NCBI GenBank assembly: GCA_951813085.1
Contig: OX638348.1
Span: 3,605,627-3,669,626 of the forward strand
Direction: 5' to 3'
From: an uncultured Opitutaceae bacterium
GTDB lineage: Bacteria > Verrucomicrobiota > Verrucomicrobiia > Opitutales > Opitutaceae
Length of the DNA stretch: 64,000 nucleotides
The notes beneath the pieces are model-generated. The model had not been told where the DNA came from. It saw nothing but the letters and a program-made list of their open reading frames with translations, and searched no databases. The position numbers and the translations under genes are program-made. Below, piece after piece: positions 17,498-27,600 of this stretch. The first letter of the stretch is position 1, and each line of letters starts with the position of its first letter.

Positions 17498-18421
17498 TTA
17501 TGGCGCTCCTTCTACATGGCGCAGACGTGGGGATTCGTTTAGCGACCTATTGAGCTGCCGGGTTTCTTGCTCGGGGTCCATGGACTCCAAGCCACTGTTA
17601 GAGTTGAATTGAGATAGGAAAGCAGACCGTTTCATATCGATGGGCCAAGATAGATTGCGGTCTTTCATGTCAGAGTATAATTGAGCGGCGAATCGTTGCC
17701 TATCGAGCTGAGTGGCGGCGAATATTGCGGTTTCGTACGCTCTATCAAGAAATCTAGGATTATCGGGAAAGCTAAAAACGATTGGATTCAATGCGAGCCA
17801 AAGCGCGTGTTCAACGTTTCCTTCCTCGATTGCCACCTCTGCCAGAGTGGCCCATGGAAGCGCGGTCTCTTTAGCGGAATTCGCACGATCTAGCCAGCGC
17901 CTGCTATAGAATGCCGCTTCTTCGGCGTCTCCAAGGGACCAAGCTCCTAGAATCTGCAGCTCCTCGATACGGCGAATGGCTTCTGCGGATTTCAGCTTAA
18001 CGCGCCATAGCTTAGCCCAATCCAATGCATCGGCTATCCGTCCAGAACCAATGTAGGATTCGACCAGCATCGCGAAGAGAATTTCCTCCGATTCCGACAA
18101 TAGTCCTATATAGGGTTCTCTCGCGCGTACGAGCCGTTCAAGAATGGAAGTGGATTGATAAGGGTCGCTTGTGGCGTACTGTTCGATCGCTACTTGCCTG
18201 TCGGCTGTATCCGAAAATCGGATGAGCCTAATTTCGTCAGGATGGATTCTTAGCTCGGCTGAACTCCTCCCTTCCATTACTATAAGCGACACGAATGGGC
18301 CTGACCTGCCGTTCAGGGAGCCGACGCGTTCCTGGCCATCTACTAGTTCGACGATGTCGCGGTCCGCAAGTACGGTTCCGATGGCTGAGAGCAGAGTAGC
18401 AACGAACAATGAGGTTTTCAT
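17498..18421 (-). CDS. Exported helical-repeat protein of unknown function
   Basis: The 307-residue protein has a signal peptide (LFVATLLSAIGTVLA). A short beta-rich region follows (residues 22-75, with VELVDGQERVGSLNGRSG), then TPR-like helical pairs such as EEILFAMLVESYIGSGRIADA and LAEVAIEEGNVEHALWLALN. I do not recognise a named family. It sits 16 bases upstream of the ExbB-like gene and 23 bases downstream of the damaged TPR gene on the same strand. It is probably a periplasmic scaffold acting with both (inference). Confidence 0.65.
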   Translation of the reverse strand: MKTSLFVATLLSAIGTVLADRDIVELVDGQERVGSLNGRSGPFVSLIVMEGRSSAELRIHPDEIRLIRFSDTADRQVAIEQYATSDPYQSTSILERLVRAREPYIGLLSESEEILFAMLVESYIGSGRIADALDWAKLWRVKLKSAEAIRRIEELQILGAWSLGDAEEAAFYSRRWLDRANSAKETALPWATLAEVAIEEGNVEHALWLALNPIVFSFPDNPRFLDRAYETAIFAATQLDRQRFAAQLYSDMKDRNLSWPIDMKRSAFLSQFNSNSGLESMDPEQETRQLNRSLNESPRLRHVEGAP

Positions 18422-18444
18422 GATTTCGAAGCGATGGTGATGCG

Positions 18445-21217
18445 TTATTGAAAATCGAGGGCTTGCTTGTAGAAATCGGTATGGCGGTATTCGGATCGTC
18501 CGAGAAACTCCTCAATCGTTTCCTTGGCCTTTTCAATTTCATCGATTTCAGTGAGATAGAGGGCGCTTTTCAAATAACTTTCGGCAGCTTCATGAGTAGA
18601 ACCTGGATACAAAGTGAATACGCGTTGACAGTAGGCGATTGCTTGCTTCTTGTCGCCTTTGCGATCGCTAAGGGTCGCCAGCGAAAGGAGCCCTTGAGCT
18701 TTTTGGGCGCTGCTAGCCCAGCGATAGGAAAGGAGCGATGAGAGAATCTCGAGCGCGGCTGGATAATCGCCAAGCTTCGTCCTAATCGAACCTTCAAGCA
18801 GCATTGACTCGATGTAAACCTGGGAGTCGATCAAGTTGAGATCGATCCGATCCAGCCACCCGAGCGCAGTTTCGTTCCTCCCCGCTTCCGCTTCCTGGAT
18901 CGCATACCCGTAGAAGGCATACTGAATACATTGATTGCTGGGAAATTTCTCTATGAGATGATCGTGAAGCTCGGTTCCTCTATCGAAGTCGAGCTTGATG
19001 AGCTCGAGCCCGATCGGCCCGAGGCACTCGGGAGGAAGATCTTCAATCGCGATCTCATTCGCTAGCTTTAGATACCATTCCTTGGCTTGGAACTCTAGAC
19101 CTGAATCGTGCAGTTCGAAGGCCTTTAAAAGGCCGAATCGAGCCGCGAGCCGAAACGACTTGGATTCTAGCCCTTCGTCGTAGAGTGCGGCATAGTCACT
19201 ATCTCGATAGCCCACGATCTGCTGCATAGCGTCGATGATCCCGTCAGCAGACAAGGTGTCTCCGTGTGTTTCGATGGAAGTTTCCAAAGCCTTTGTTACA
19301 GCTTCCTCATTGCCTATCGATTGGTAGATATCTGCAGAGAGCAACTGGGGCTCGACGAACTCGGAAGGCTCTGAAGGGACTCCAATCTGCTTCCGTAGAA
19401 CCGCTATGGCGTCGTTAGGCTGGGACTTTTCGAGATAAGCATGAGCCGACTGGATGGCAGCTAGATGGCCCAGGACAGGGTAGTCTTCAGGTATCGACCG
19501 ATATTGCTGGAGGGCTTGTTCGAGCCTACTTTGAGCAAAGTAGCAATCTCCTAGCAGCATCAACGCTTCATACTCGCGGGAATGCCCGCGATATTCTTCT
19601 GAAAAGGCCTGAAGCGTATTCGCCGCAGACGTGTAGTCAAATAGCGCATACTATGAGCACGCGAGTCTATACAATGCTTCGCCTTTAAGTTCTATATTCA
19701 CTGCACGTTCGCTTAGGTTTTGGAGCAGATCGGCCGCGCTTTCGTAGTTACGTTCCAGAAAATGGCTAATCCCGATCCACAATTGGGATTTCTGCCCTAA
19801 GGGAGGGTTTTCAGCGCTTTCATGGACTTCAGTGAAATCGGATCTAGCTGAGGGGTAATTGGCCAAGCGCATATAGCATTGACCGCGGCGGAAAAGAGAA
19901 GCGAATCTCAAGTCGGATTCTACCGAATCGCGGCAAAGCTTCTCCAGAGCGACTATCGCTTCCCCGAATCGATGCGACTCAATTAGCGAATCCGCTATTA
20001 GATTGAGTGCAGAATTGATCGAGTCGGAATTTGGATACGTCAACAAGAACTCTTCAGCGATCGCAATCGCTTGAGGGAATCGTCCCAGTTCTTTCGCTGC
20101 GAGAATCCAATTCAAATGGGCCGCTTCAGCAAGAGATCCCTGTGAACGATTCGCGACACGCTCGAATAGGAGCCAGGCCTCGAATGGGCGCTTGAGCAGA
20201 AGCAAGGCTCGCCCCCGTCGCACGAGAAGAGGGTCCGAATAGTCTTCGGATTCCTTGAGCGCTTCGAGCTGGGAGCGAGATGACCGAATCAGTCTCTCGT
20301 AGAAATCTGTCCATACGAAACCGGATACGCCGATATCTTTCCTGCGTTCGGAAAAGGTTTTGGTCAGCGATTCGAGCTTCTCGGTTTGTTTAGCGATCAA
20401 GGATTCCTTCGACGGTACAAGTCGATAAGATTGCAGCGCTTCTTGAAGCATTCCCGCTTCGAGAAATGCATCGCCTGCTTCAATGGACAAGAAAGCGACC
20501 AATGCCATTTCAGGCATCGTATCTGATAGCCAAGGGGATCCGAGGAAGGCTTTGGAAGCCTCTTTCAAATAGATGGAGCTGAATCAATCTCAGCCGGGCC
20601 TGAGCGCGTACTCGCGCCGCCATATCCGCGTTTTCGAATACATGGTTCAACGATTCAGCGGCTTGATTTGGTTGATTCATCTCTTGAAGGATTTCAGTGT
20701 CATGAATCCTTGAAATGCCTTGTTGCGAAGGAGACAGAGACGTTGATCGAAACTGTTCAAATGCTTCGAATGCTTCCTTGAATTCGCCTTTTCGCTTGAG
20801 AGCGAGCGCGAGTGTGTAGGCGACGAATACGTCCTGGCTATAGGAAGAGCCTCCTTCGTGGATGTAGAGCTCCAGCGAATCGATCGCTTGGTTGTAGAGG
20901 CCCGCCCGCAGCGCGGCGTATCCGGCGAGAGGTATTAATGTCTCGTTAAGTCGGGCATCAGTCCACTCTTGTTCTTGCGAATAGGTTGCTTGAAGCTTCT
21001 CGAATGCCTGGGAGGCTTGGATATAGTCGCCCTTGGAAAAGGCATCCGTGCCGCGCTCGATAAGACCGGGCATCGTTTCGTATTCGATCGATTGCGACAG
21101 GCCAGACGCCAGGGATAGCCCAATAGCGATCCAGGCGAGGGGTCGGGCGAGGCCTGCGATCCTAGAGTAAAACAGCCGAGCGGGCTGGAATAGGTCGTTG
21201 AATGCTCGAAAGCGCAC
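18445..21217 (-). pseudogene. Large TPR protein gene, one frameshift and one amber stop
   Basis: The gene would encode about 920 residues: an N-terminal signal or membrane region (LARPLAWIAIGLSLASG) followed by many TPR repeats. It is broken twice. Near 20569-20573 the frame shifts by one at CTATTTGAAAG, and removal of one T restores it. At 19651-19653 an in-frame TAG interrupts a continuous TPR (GEALYRLACS, stop, YALFDYTSAANTLQ) with the same frame on both sides. The three pieces are 20510-21217, 19651-20568 and 18445-19563. TPR proteins beside ExbB-type channels usually support envelope transport. A sequencing error could explain the shift but less easily the TAG. Confidence 0.8.
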
Positions 21218-21257
21218 GATTGTTAGAGTCGAATTCCTTCAGGAAGGATTGGATCGT

Positions 21258-22122
21258 CTAAATGAGCATGGAAAAGAGGTTTTGGCGATCATTGAATTCG
21301 AACCGAATTTCATCGATTAGCCCGGCTCGTTCATCAGGATTGAAATTGAGTTCCTTGTACGCCCAGCGGGTGGCCATGGGTAATTTCGCCTCGAAGTCGA
21401 AAGAGGACAGGTTGTCTACAGCCCAAAGCGATAGCGTGAGTATGGCAGTCGATAGCACATGGGTGCTAGCGTACATGGGTCGTTTCTGCTGACGAATCGG
21501 CTGCCAGACGTCCGGCTCGAATTGCCAGTGCTTTAGAAGCTCATACCCTGCTTTCCGGCTCGTGAGTCCAAATGCAGCTATCTCGGCCAGGTGGAGGGCC
21601 TCGCGGCTTGGGGTTTCTTCCAAGGCGTATTCACAGTCGATTTTTTCCAGATAGAGATTGATCGCGAGCTTGCCGATCGCGTGCAGCAAACCCGTAATTA
21701 TAGGGAGCATTCATGTCCGCGCCCGCGCGCTTGGCGATGATTTCAGACGCTACCGCTACCGCGATGCACTCGACCGCATATTCAGTAGCGGTTACGCCAT
21801 AGACGGGGAGCGCCTGGTAAAATGAGTCGTGCGCGATCACCACGCTGAGCACTTTGTGGACTTCGTTGAAGCCGATCCGCGCGATTGCCGATTCAATGTC
21901 GTTGAGCTTGATAGCGCTGCCGTAATAGGCGCTGTTTGTCACGCGAAGGATGTGCGCGGCCAGGCTGGGATCCATCTTGACGATCGAGGCAACGTAGTCG
22001 AGTCCCGTGTCTTCGTTTTCGATGAGCTTGGACAACCTGGCGAAAATGCGCGTCGCCGCGGGCAGTTGAGAGGAAAACTCGAGCAAAAGAGGAATGGATA
22101 TCTGAGTATCTTCGTTTGACAT
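21258..22122 (-). pseudogene. HDOD domain protein, frameshifted
   Basis: The N-terminal piece (from 22122) holds the HDOD start: PLLLEFSSQLPAA, VASIVKMDPSLAAHILRVTN, SAYYG and IESAIARIGFNEVHKVLSVV. The C-terminal piece (to 21258) continues with ITGLLHAIGKLAINLYL, so the gene is one HDOD protein of about 287 residues. The frame shifts near 21703-21712, in the middle of the second conserved helix. HDOD proteins are non-catalytic HD relatives involved in signalling and motility control. The usual HD pair is HA here. It may be a pseudogene or carry a one-base error. Confidence 0.8.
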
Positions 22123-22270
22123 GCGGTCAGTCTAGAGGAAACAACGAATCCGTACACTTTTGCAAGCGGTGACAGGAAGCAATGTTTTGCGCGCGAAAAG
22201 CGCTCGCGCTCCTTTCGGTTGGATGGGCTTCTCGCTCCGGACGATAAAGGACCTGGGGGAACGGTGTGGT

Positions 22271-22356
22271 TCTCACTTCATTCGAAGTCCGGCGGCCCCG
22301 TGCTTCGTATGCCCCATCTGCGATCGCTTCGTCGAACCTTTTTTCGGTTCTCGTCC
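22271..22356 (+). repeat. tRNA-flanking structured repeat, copy B
   Basis: This stretch resembles the one at 30741-30838 in order and in ability to fold. Shared parts include AAGTCC, GCGG, CCCATCT and a following hairpin, here GAACC (22334-22338) and GGTTC (22346-22350), where the other copy has CCCC/GGGG. Both copies lie 60-70 bases beyond a tRNA 3' end, on the same side. The loops differ while the stems can still form, which suggests structure matters. Confidence 0.45.
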
Positions 22357-22424
22357 ATTCGCGGAGGACGGCTCCAGAATCGATGGGTTTTCTATCAATG
22401 CCCATCTTTCCACTGCTGGAAAAA

Positions 22425-22448
22425 TGGTCGGGGCGAAAGGATTCGAAC
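22425..22448 (-). other. tRNA-Pro 3' end fragment (possible att site)
   Basis: Read on the minus strand, 22448-22425 is GTTCGAATCC followed by TTTCGCCCCGACCA. This is the T-loop, acceptor strand and CCA of a tRNA whose 5' end would be CGGGGCG, as in tRNA-Pro. The rest of the tRNA is absent: the T-stem 5' strand no longer pairs, and no CGCCCCG partner follows on the plus strand. Such lone 3' ends are left by integration at a tRNA gene. The element would lie at higher coordinates. Confidence 0.6.
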
Positions 22449-22540
22449 TTGAGGACAAAAATGCGCAAGTACTTGGAATGCAGCGGGGTTATGAAATCGG
22501 CGTCTGTCGCTGCGCACAAATAGACTCACAAGGAATTGGC

Positions 22541-22639
22541 ACGGGTGATGCCGAATTGGCGCGAATCGTCGCAACATGGAGCAGGTTGCCAATGAATGTG
22601 AGACGAGCTATTCAGACACTTGTCGAAGCTAGCAATTAA
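22541..22639 (+). pseudogene. Possible C-terminal tail of a site-specific integrase
   Basis: The plus-strand frame ending at 22639 reads DAELARIVATWSRLP and then MNVRRAIQTLVEASN. This resembles the conserved tail (LA..V..W..LP...R..I..LV.A) of phage-type integrases in this phylum. No upstream recombinase domain is present, so it would be a remnant. It lies about 100 bases from the tRNA-Pro fragment, which fits an integration scar. The match is short and from memory, so confidence is limited. Confidence 0.35.
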
Positions 22640-22691
22640 TGGTGAATGGAAAATAAAGGGCTCACGCGAGCAATCATCCTAATTTTTGACA

Positions 22692-22722
22692 AGGGGTGGC
22701 AGGAGTCGAAGTGCTTAGAAGG
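22692..22722 (-). other. Possible tRNA-Arg(UCU)-like remnant
   Basis: On the minus strand this stretch reads CCTTCTAAGC, like the anticodon arm of tRNA-Arg(UCU). It is followed almost directly by TTCGACTCCTGCCACCCC, like a T-arm and acceptor strand. The variable region and T-stem between them are missing and no CCA follows. It may be a second, internally deleted integration remnant. The flanking 22640-22872 holds no gene that I can support. Confidence 0.3.
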
Positions 22723-22872
22723 TGGGCTGTTTTGACACGTGTTGTCGTTTAGTTTTACTTATTAGACACTTATGAAAATTCGAGGGTGTGGCAGTGTGTC
22801 ACAATTTGCCTTAGAAAGTAAGGTATCTAGCAAGCATTTAGCAAGTTTTAGCGTATTGATATTGATAATACG

Positions 22873-24018
22873 TTAGGCTACTGCTCTAGAATTTGCTGAC
22901 TTGCTTTGAGTATTCCGAACTGAAGCATGTATGAACTGCTGTATGCTCATTCCAAGTAAGTTGGCTAGCTTGCAAGGGACTCCGTTCCCGATAACTTTGA
23001 ATTTAGATGAAAGAGGAATGCTCTCAGGCATTTTGTAACTATCAGGAACTGTTTGGAGGCGAAGAGCTTCTCTCACAGACAATCTCCTAAGTTTGAAAGG
23101 GTGGAGATGGACCTCGTTATTGCCGTACCATGATGTGGGGCTGTATCGGTATCGGTGCAAGCGCTTGAAAGATTTGCTGGAAACATCGCCTTCGTCTCTC
23201 TCTGTAAATTTGTGAGAGTAAGCGTTGAAGTAGTCTAAGCCATTGGGAAGTTTCTCGGGGTCTGGCTTTTTGCAGACGGCTTGCCAGACGCAAAGCTCAA
23301 TCGTTAGTCCTCGAGGTTTACGCGGCGTTAGGCCAAATTTATTCCTTTTGGGCCAGTCATGGATTTCTTTTGCGTTTGGGTGGGACATTTCCGGCCAGCT
23401 GAAATTCTCCTCGAATAATTGTTTGAGTGAGGCTGACTCGGGATACCATTGCTTCAAAATCTCCTGATTAAAACCAACCGCAAACATTCTTCTCCTGTCT
23501 TGCGGGACGCCATAATTTATCGAGTTTAGAATGGAAACCTTTGTAAAATATCCAGCTCTTTGAAGCTTGCGGAGGAGCTTTTCGAATTCAGCTTTATGTC
23601 CAGCGTTGTTTAGGAGGTTTGGAACATTTTCGATTACGAAGAAGGATGGCTTCAAGCGGATCAGCATATTGATGTAAACGGAAGTAAGTGCGCCTGCTTC
23701 TCCACCGTGCCCGCGGTTTAATCCTCCTATGCTAAAGTCAGTACAAGGTGGACCACCGATCACTCCGAAAAAAGGTGGTTTTTGTCCTTCGAAAGCTCCA
23801 TCAATAACAGATTTTGCAGTTAGGCTCTGTATCTCAGCGGTTGATGAGATCTTAGCAGATTCTGCATTTGGATTTTGAGATTTTTTCCAACTAGTAGTCC
23901 CGGAGGCGTAGATTTCGGCAAATGTTGGATTGCACTCGTTCGTCCATGCTATGTCGAATCCTGCACTTTCAAAACCTAGATCGAGGAAGCCGCCTCCTGT
24001 GAATACTGGCCAATGGCG
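22873..24018 (-). pseudogene. Cytosine-5 DNA methyltransferase without a normal start
   Basis: The frame encodes a C5 methyltransferase. Motif I is FTGGGFLDLGFESAGF near 23995, motif IV is GGPPCTDFS with its catalytic Cys near 23745, the ENV motif is VIENVPNLL, and the C-terminal motif X region is KFKVIGNGVPCKLANLLG. No ATG, GTG or TTG precedes motif I in frame. The frame opens after a TAA at 24019-24021, and the first in-frame start, GTG 23763, would lose motif I. A one-base shift near 24005 would join an ATG at 24040 (MPGNSILTPLAS). Otherwise the 5' end was lost by recombination. No matching restriction enzyme is visible. Confidence 0.8.
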
Positions 24019-24674
24019 TTAGAATCGAATTTCCAGGCATAGCGATTCTTGATTTCCTCGCTTTCCATTTCCCTCACCACACCATCGCAAATGGAATCCA
24101 AGTTACTTTTCGAATTAAAAGCGCAAGCATTTGCGATCCAGAATAGAGATTCGTATACATTTGCTTCTCTCCCTCTTTCGGGATACCAGACTATTGGCTT
24201 CTCTGCCCAGAATTCGTAGCGGAGCATTCGGTTTAACAAATTTTCCGCTTTATCAATATCTCTCCCTGACAGAATACCGAGGCAATCAAACATTGAACGG
24301 ACCTCGACATGCTGCGCATCTGTCAATGCTTCGCTAGTGTATCCAATAACACGTGACTCTATTTTTTCTACGAGATTTGTGTCGCCTAAATAACCAAGTA
24401 TCCGCCAAATATTTGCTTCGTATTCAGATAATTCATCCTTTTCTAGATAGCTTTCCAGATAGTTTTGAGCTTCAGGATTTGCATATTGGTAAAGATTCAA
24501 TGCAGAACCTTCGTGCAATCTCAGAAATACAAGGCCTACGTTATCCTCAATAGATAGCGTGGATGACTGAACGCCCTGCAAATGTAGTGGAGCGATTCCA
24601 AACCCGAAAATTAGCAGCAAAGCAATTTTCGGAAAAACACGTTCAACAAGCTTAATCGAATAATTCTTATTCAT
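23976..24674 (-). CDS. Exported helical protein of unknown function, possibly truncated
   Basis: The 232-residue product has an N-terminal hydrophobic signal (KIALLLIFGFGIAPLHLQG). A helical body follows with HEAT-like spacing (IWRILGYLGDTNLVEKIESR, then VRSMFDCLGILSGRDIDKAE). I recognise no named family. Its ATG overlaps the stop of the giant beta-helix gene (ATGA), so the two are translationally coupled. The last 43 bases overlap the methyltransferase frame, and the end (QEAASSI) may be an accidental read-in caused by a recombination junction near 24005. Confidence 0.55.
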   Translation of the reverse strand: MNKNYSIKLVERVFPKIALLLIFGFGIAPLHLQGVQSSTLSIEDNVGLVFLRLHEGSALNLYQYANPEAQNYLESYLEKDELSEYEANIWRILGYLGDTNLVEKIESRVIGYTSEALTDAQHVEVRSMFDCLGILSGRDIDKAENLLNRMLRYEFWAEKPIVWYPERGREANVYESLFWIANACAFNSKSNLDSICDGVVREMESEEIKNRYAWKFDSNAIGQYSQEAASSI

Positions 24675-27600
24675 GGTCCATCATCATAGTTGTCTACATC
24701 GCGTTTCTGCAGTCGGTTGTTACCTACAATTGCGGTTCCCCACAAAATGTCGCCAGCCACATAGCCTACATGGAAAGGAGGGGTATTGCCAAGGCCAACA
24801 CCATGTCCAAATTCGTGCGCCAATGCAACAGACATCATGGCTGCTCCTGTTCCTGTCCACTGCGCAATGATCTTTTGCCAATCCCTCGCAGCCGTGGCGA
24901 GTGGGCCTCCTAAATAGCTGTTTATGAATACGATATCAGCAAATGGGTAGTGAAGAGCTTCCCCCGGCGTATTCCAAGTAACAGGGTCAGGTCGAGCGGC
25001 TCCAGGAATGAAAAATCCAGTACTCGCAACATTGAACGTAACGCAGGCCCTCCAGTCATTAGCGGAATCTTTCCTCAAAATTAAGTTTTGAGCTCCTGTT
25101 AGTCTCGCTTGGATTGTAGGGAGCACTCGCGTGTTGAAAGCAGCTTGAGTTTCTCCAGGACGACGGGAAACGGCAGGAGACGGTATAGCAGTCGAAACCT
25201 GAGTTGTGATACTGTGAACCTTTGATTTCATCACCCAAAATTCTTCGGAGTCCACATAAAGCTCACCTGAGTCAAGGGATCCATTTCCATTGGAATCGCA
25301 GTAGAATCGCACAAACACATCGCCTTCATCCACTCCGGTCGCCCAGGTGTGGATAGCCGTTAAACCTGCTCCGGCTGTAATGAGGTCATCGATACCGTCT
25401 AGATCCCAAATTTGCCAGGCGATGTTGCTCGTCGTCCCAATTGAACCACCTGTCAGCTGAAACGTAAACCGTCCTCCCACTTCAAAGTGTTCGCCACTTT
25501 TTACCGGGAATAAGGCTTCCGCGGGAGCGGATATTCTCTGCGCGTGAATACGGGAAAGTGTAAAATCCACTTCGTTCACCCGAATAGTTTGGGAAACTTC
25601 CCGAAGCAGGCAACGCGCCGATACCTGTGACTTGATACCTGATCCTGGGTCTGATGTTCGCTTCGAATCCTGGAGGATTCGTAGTGAACGAAATTCCAAA
25701 TTGATTGCTGGGACATATCCAAATCTGTCCTGGATTGGCCGGAGGCGTCCGAACTGAATTCGTCGTTGCCGTTCCTCCGTTCATCTCGGTGACCCGAATA
25801 TGGCTCACAGCAATCACATTGATGTTACCGGTCGTTGCAGTACAGGTTTCGGTACCCTTCGTGTAGTCGACTTTCAAAACGTAGATTCCTGGCTGCGTTG
25901 TCGTAAAAGTCGGATTAGGGCTTGTATTGTTTGGCGCGAAATTCACATTGCTAGGACCACTTACCATCGACCACTGGTAAGAACCTCCCGCAGCTGCAGC
26001 GGGAACCACATTCGATCCTAGCTGAACGGCTTCGTTCATGCAAACGTAGGCAGGAAAAGCTGTCGGCTGTGAAATGGCCACCTCCATTGCCACAATGTTG
26101 CTACTCGTCTCCTCAACGGTAACGCCGCCAAGGGTGTATTCAACTTTTAGGGTATAGGTACCCGGTTGATCGAATTGGACAGCCGGATCTTCGACATTAG
26201 CCGCAGGCGAGAAAGTCGCATTTCCTGGGCCAGAAACTTTGCTCCAGCGAAAGGTTCCGCCAGCCGTTCCCGCCGGAATGAGGGAGCTTCCCATATTCAT
26301 ATTCTTATTGATGCAGACATAATGCGGGAAGGCGCCGGGCGTATCGATACTGATGCCGAGCACCTTAATCAAAACTTGGCCTCGTCCAGACTCTTTTCCG
26401 CGTCGATCCTTGTATATAAGCGAGAGCGTGTAGTCCCCAGGAACGATGCCCTCCGCTCGATAGGTAAGAAAGCCTGCTCCAAATATCTGCCCTTGCGGTA
26501 TGACAGTTGAATTTCGTCCTACGGCTGGACCAATAGCGGGCACTCCGGCAGAATCAAAAACCCTAACGCCCAAAGGAGCGCCTCCTGCCCCGCTTGGGGC
26601 TAGCTCGAGCTCGACAGAACCTTCATTAAGTCGAGAATCAAGCTTATGCAGCCTAACCTCCGCCATGTCGGCATGGTCAGCAGCCGTATCTATAAATATA
26701 TTGGCATTGTCCGGGCCTAGAGGAAATCCGTCGTCGTCATTGTTAATGGGAATGACCTTTCCCGGCTGATTCATTTCTGCTGAATCGATAACGCCGACCA
26801 CTTCGAGATTCAGAAGCCCAAAACCGAATTCCGAGGTATTGTTGTTCGGATCGATCACAGTTATGGTGCTAGCCGCAGTGATTGGAACACCGAGAGGAAA
26901 GGAAAACAGCCGATCCGCTCCAACATTGCTTGTAGTGACAAAAGAGCGACCTTCACGATCGGCGTCGATGAATAGCTCCACCTTGCTTCCAGCTACCGCT
27001 TGGACGGGAGCCATACCCGTAGCGCCGGTTGGCGTGATATGAACAAAGATAGGAGCAGGAATTTCCGTATTGCCTCCAGACCACAGCTCGATGCCTCGCT
27101 CAGCATTGGTATGAATGCTATTGGTCGTTATCTTGTTCTGAATGCCGTTGGCGCTGCCAATAGAGACACCGCTGAACTGATTGAAGGCGATCTGGTTTCC
27201 CGGGCCGATTTCATTGTCTTTGCTATCCACCAACGATATTCCATGGCCTTGATTAGGAGTACGGGCTCCACTCGGATTAGAGCCCACGAAATTGTTCGAC
27301 ACAATCTGATTTGAACTCGCTTCAATATGAATGCCGATACCTGCATTATTTCCAACTGTGTTGCCCAATACTCGGTTTCGATTCTGCGAATCCTCAATGT
27401 AAATTCCACCCCCAATCCCCATCGCGCCATTCGTTCCAAGAGCCGCCTGATCAGAGGCTGAATTGCTGGTAACTGCGTTGCCTTTAGGCCCCAACCCACC
27501 GATCTGAGCCAACGCGTTAGAAACATGGATTCCGCCACCTCGCTTCGCCTGATTGCTTACAATCTGATTGGAGGCGACAATCCCTCGGTAATTAGCGACC

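Noticed and set aside
22160-22540. A plus-strand open frame of about 159 codons across the tRNA-Pro fragment
   Set aside because: It runs through the repeat block and the tRNA remnant, where composition is not protein-like. Only the last 33 codons resemble a known protein end.
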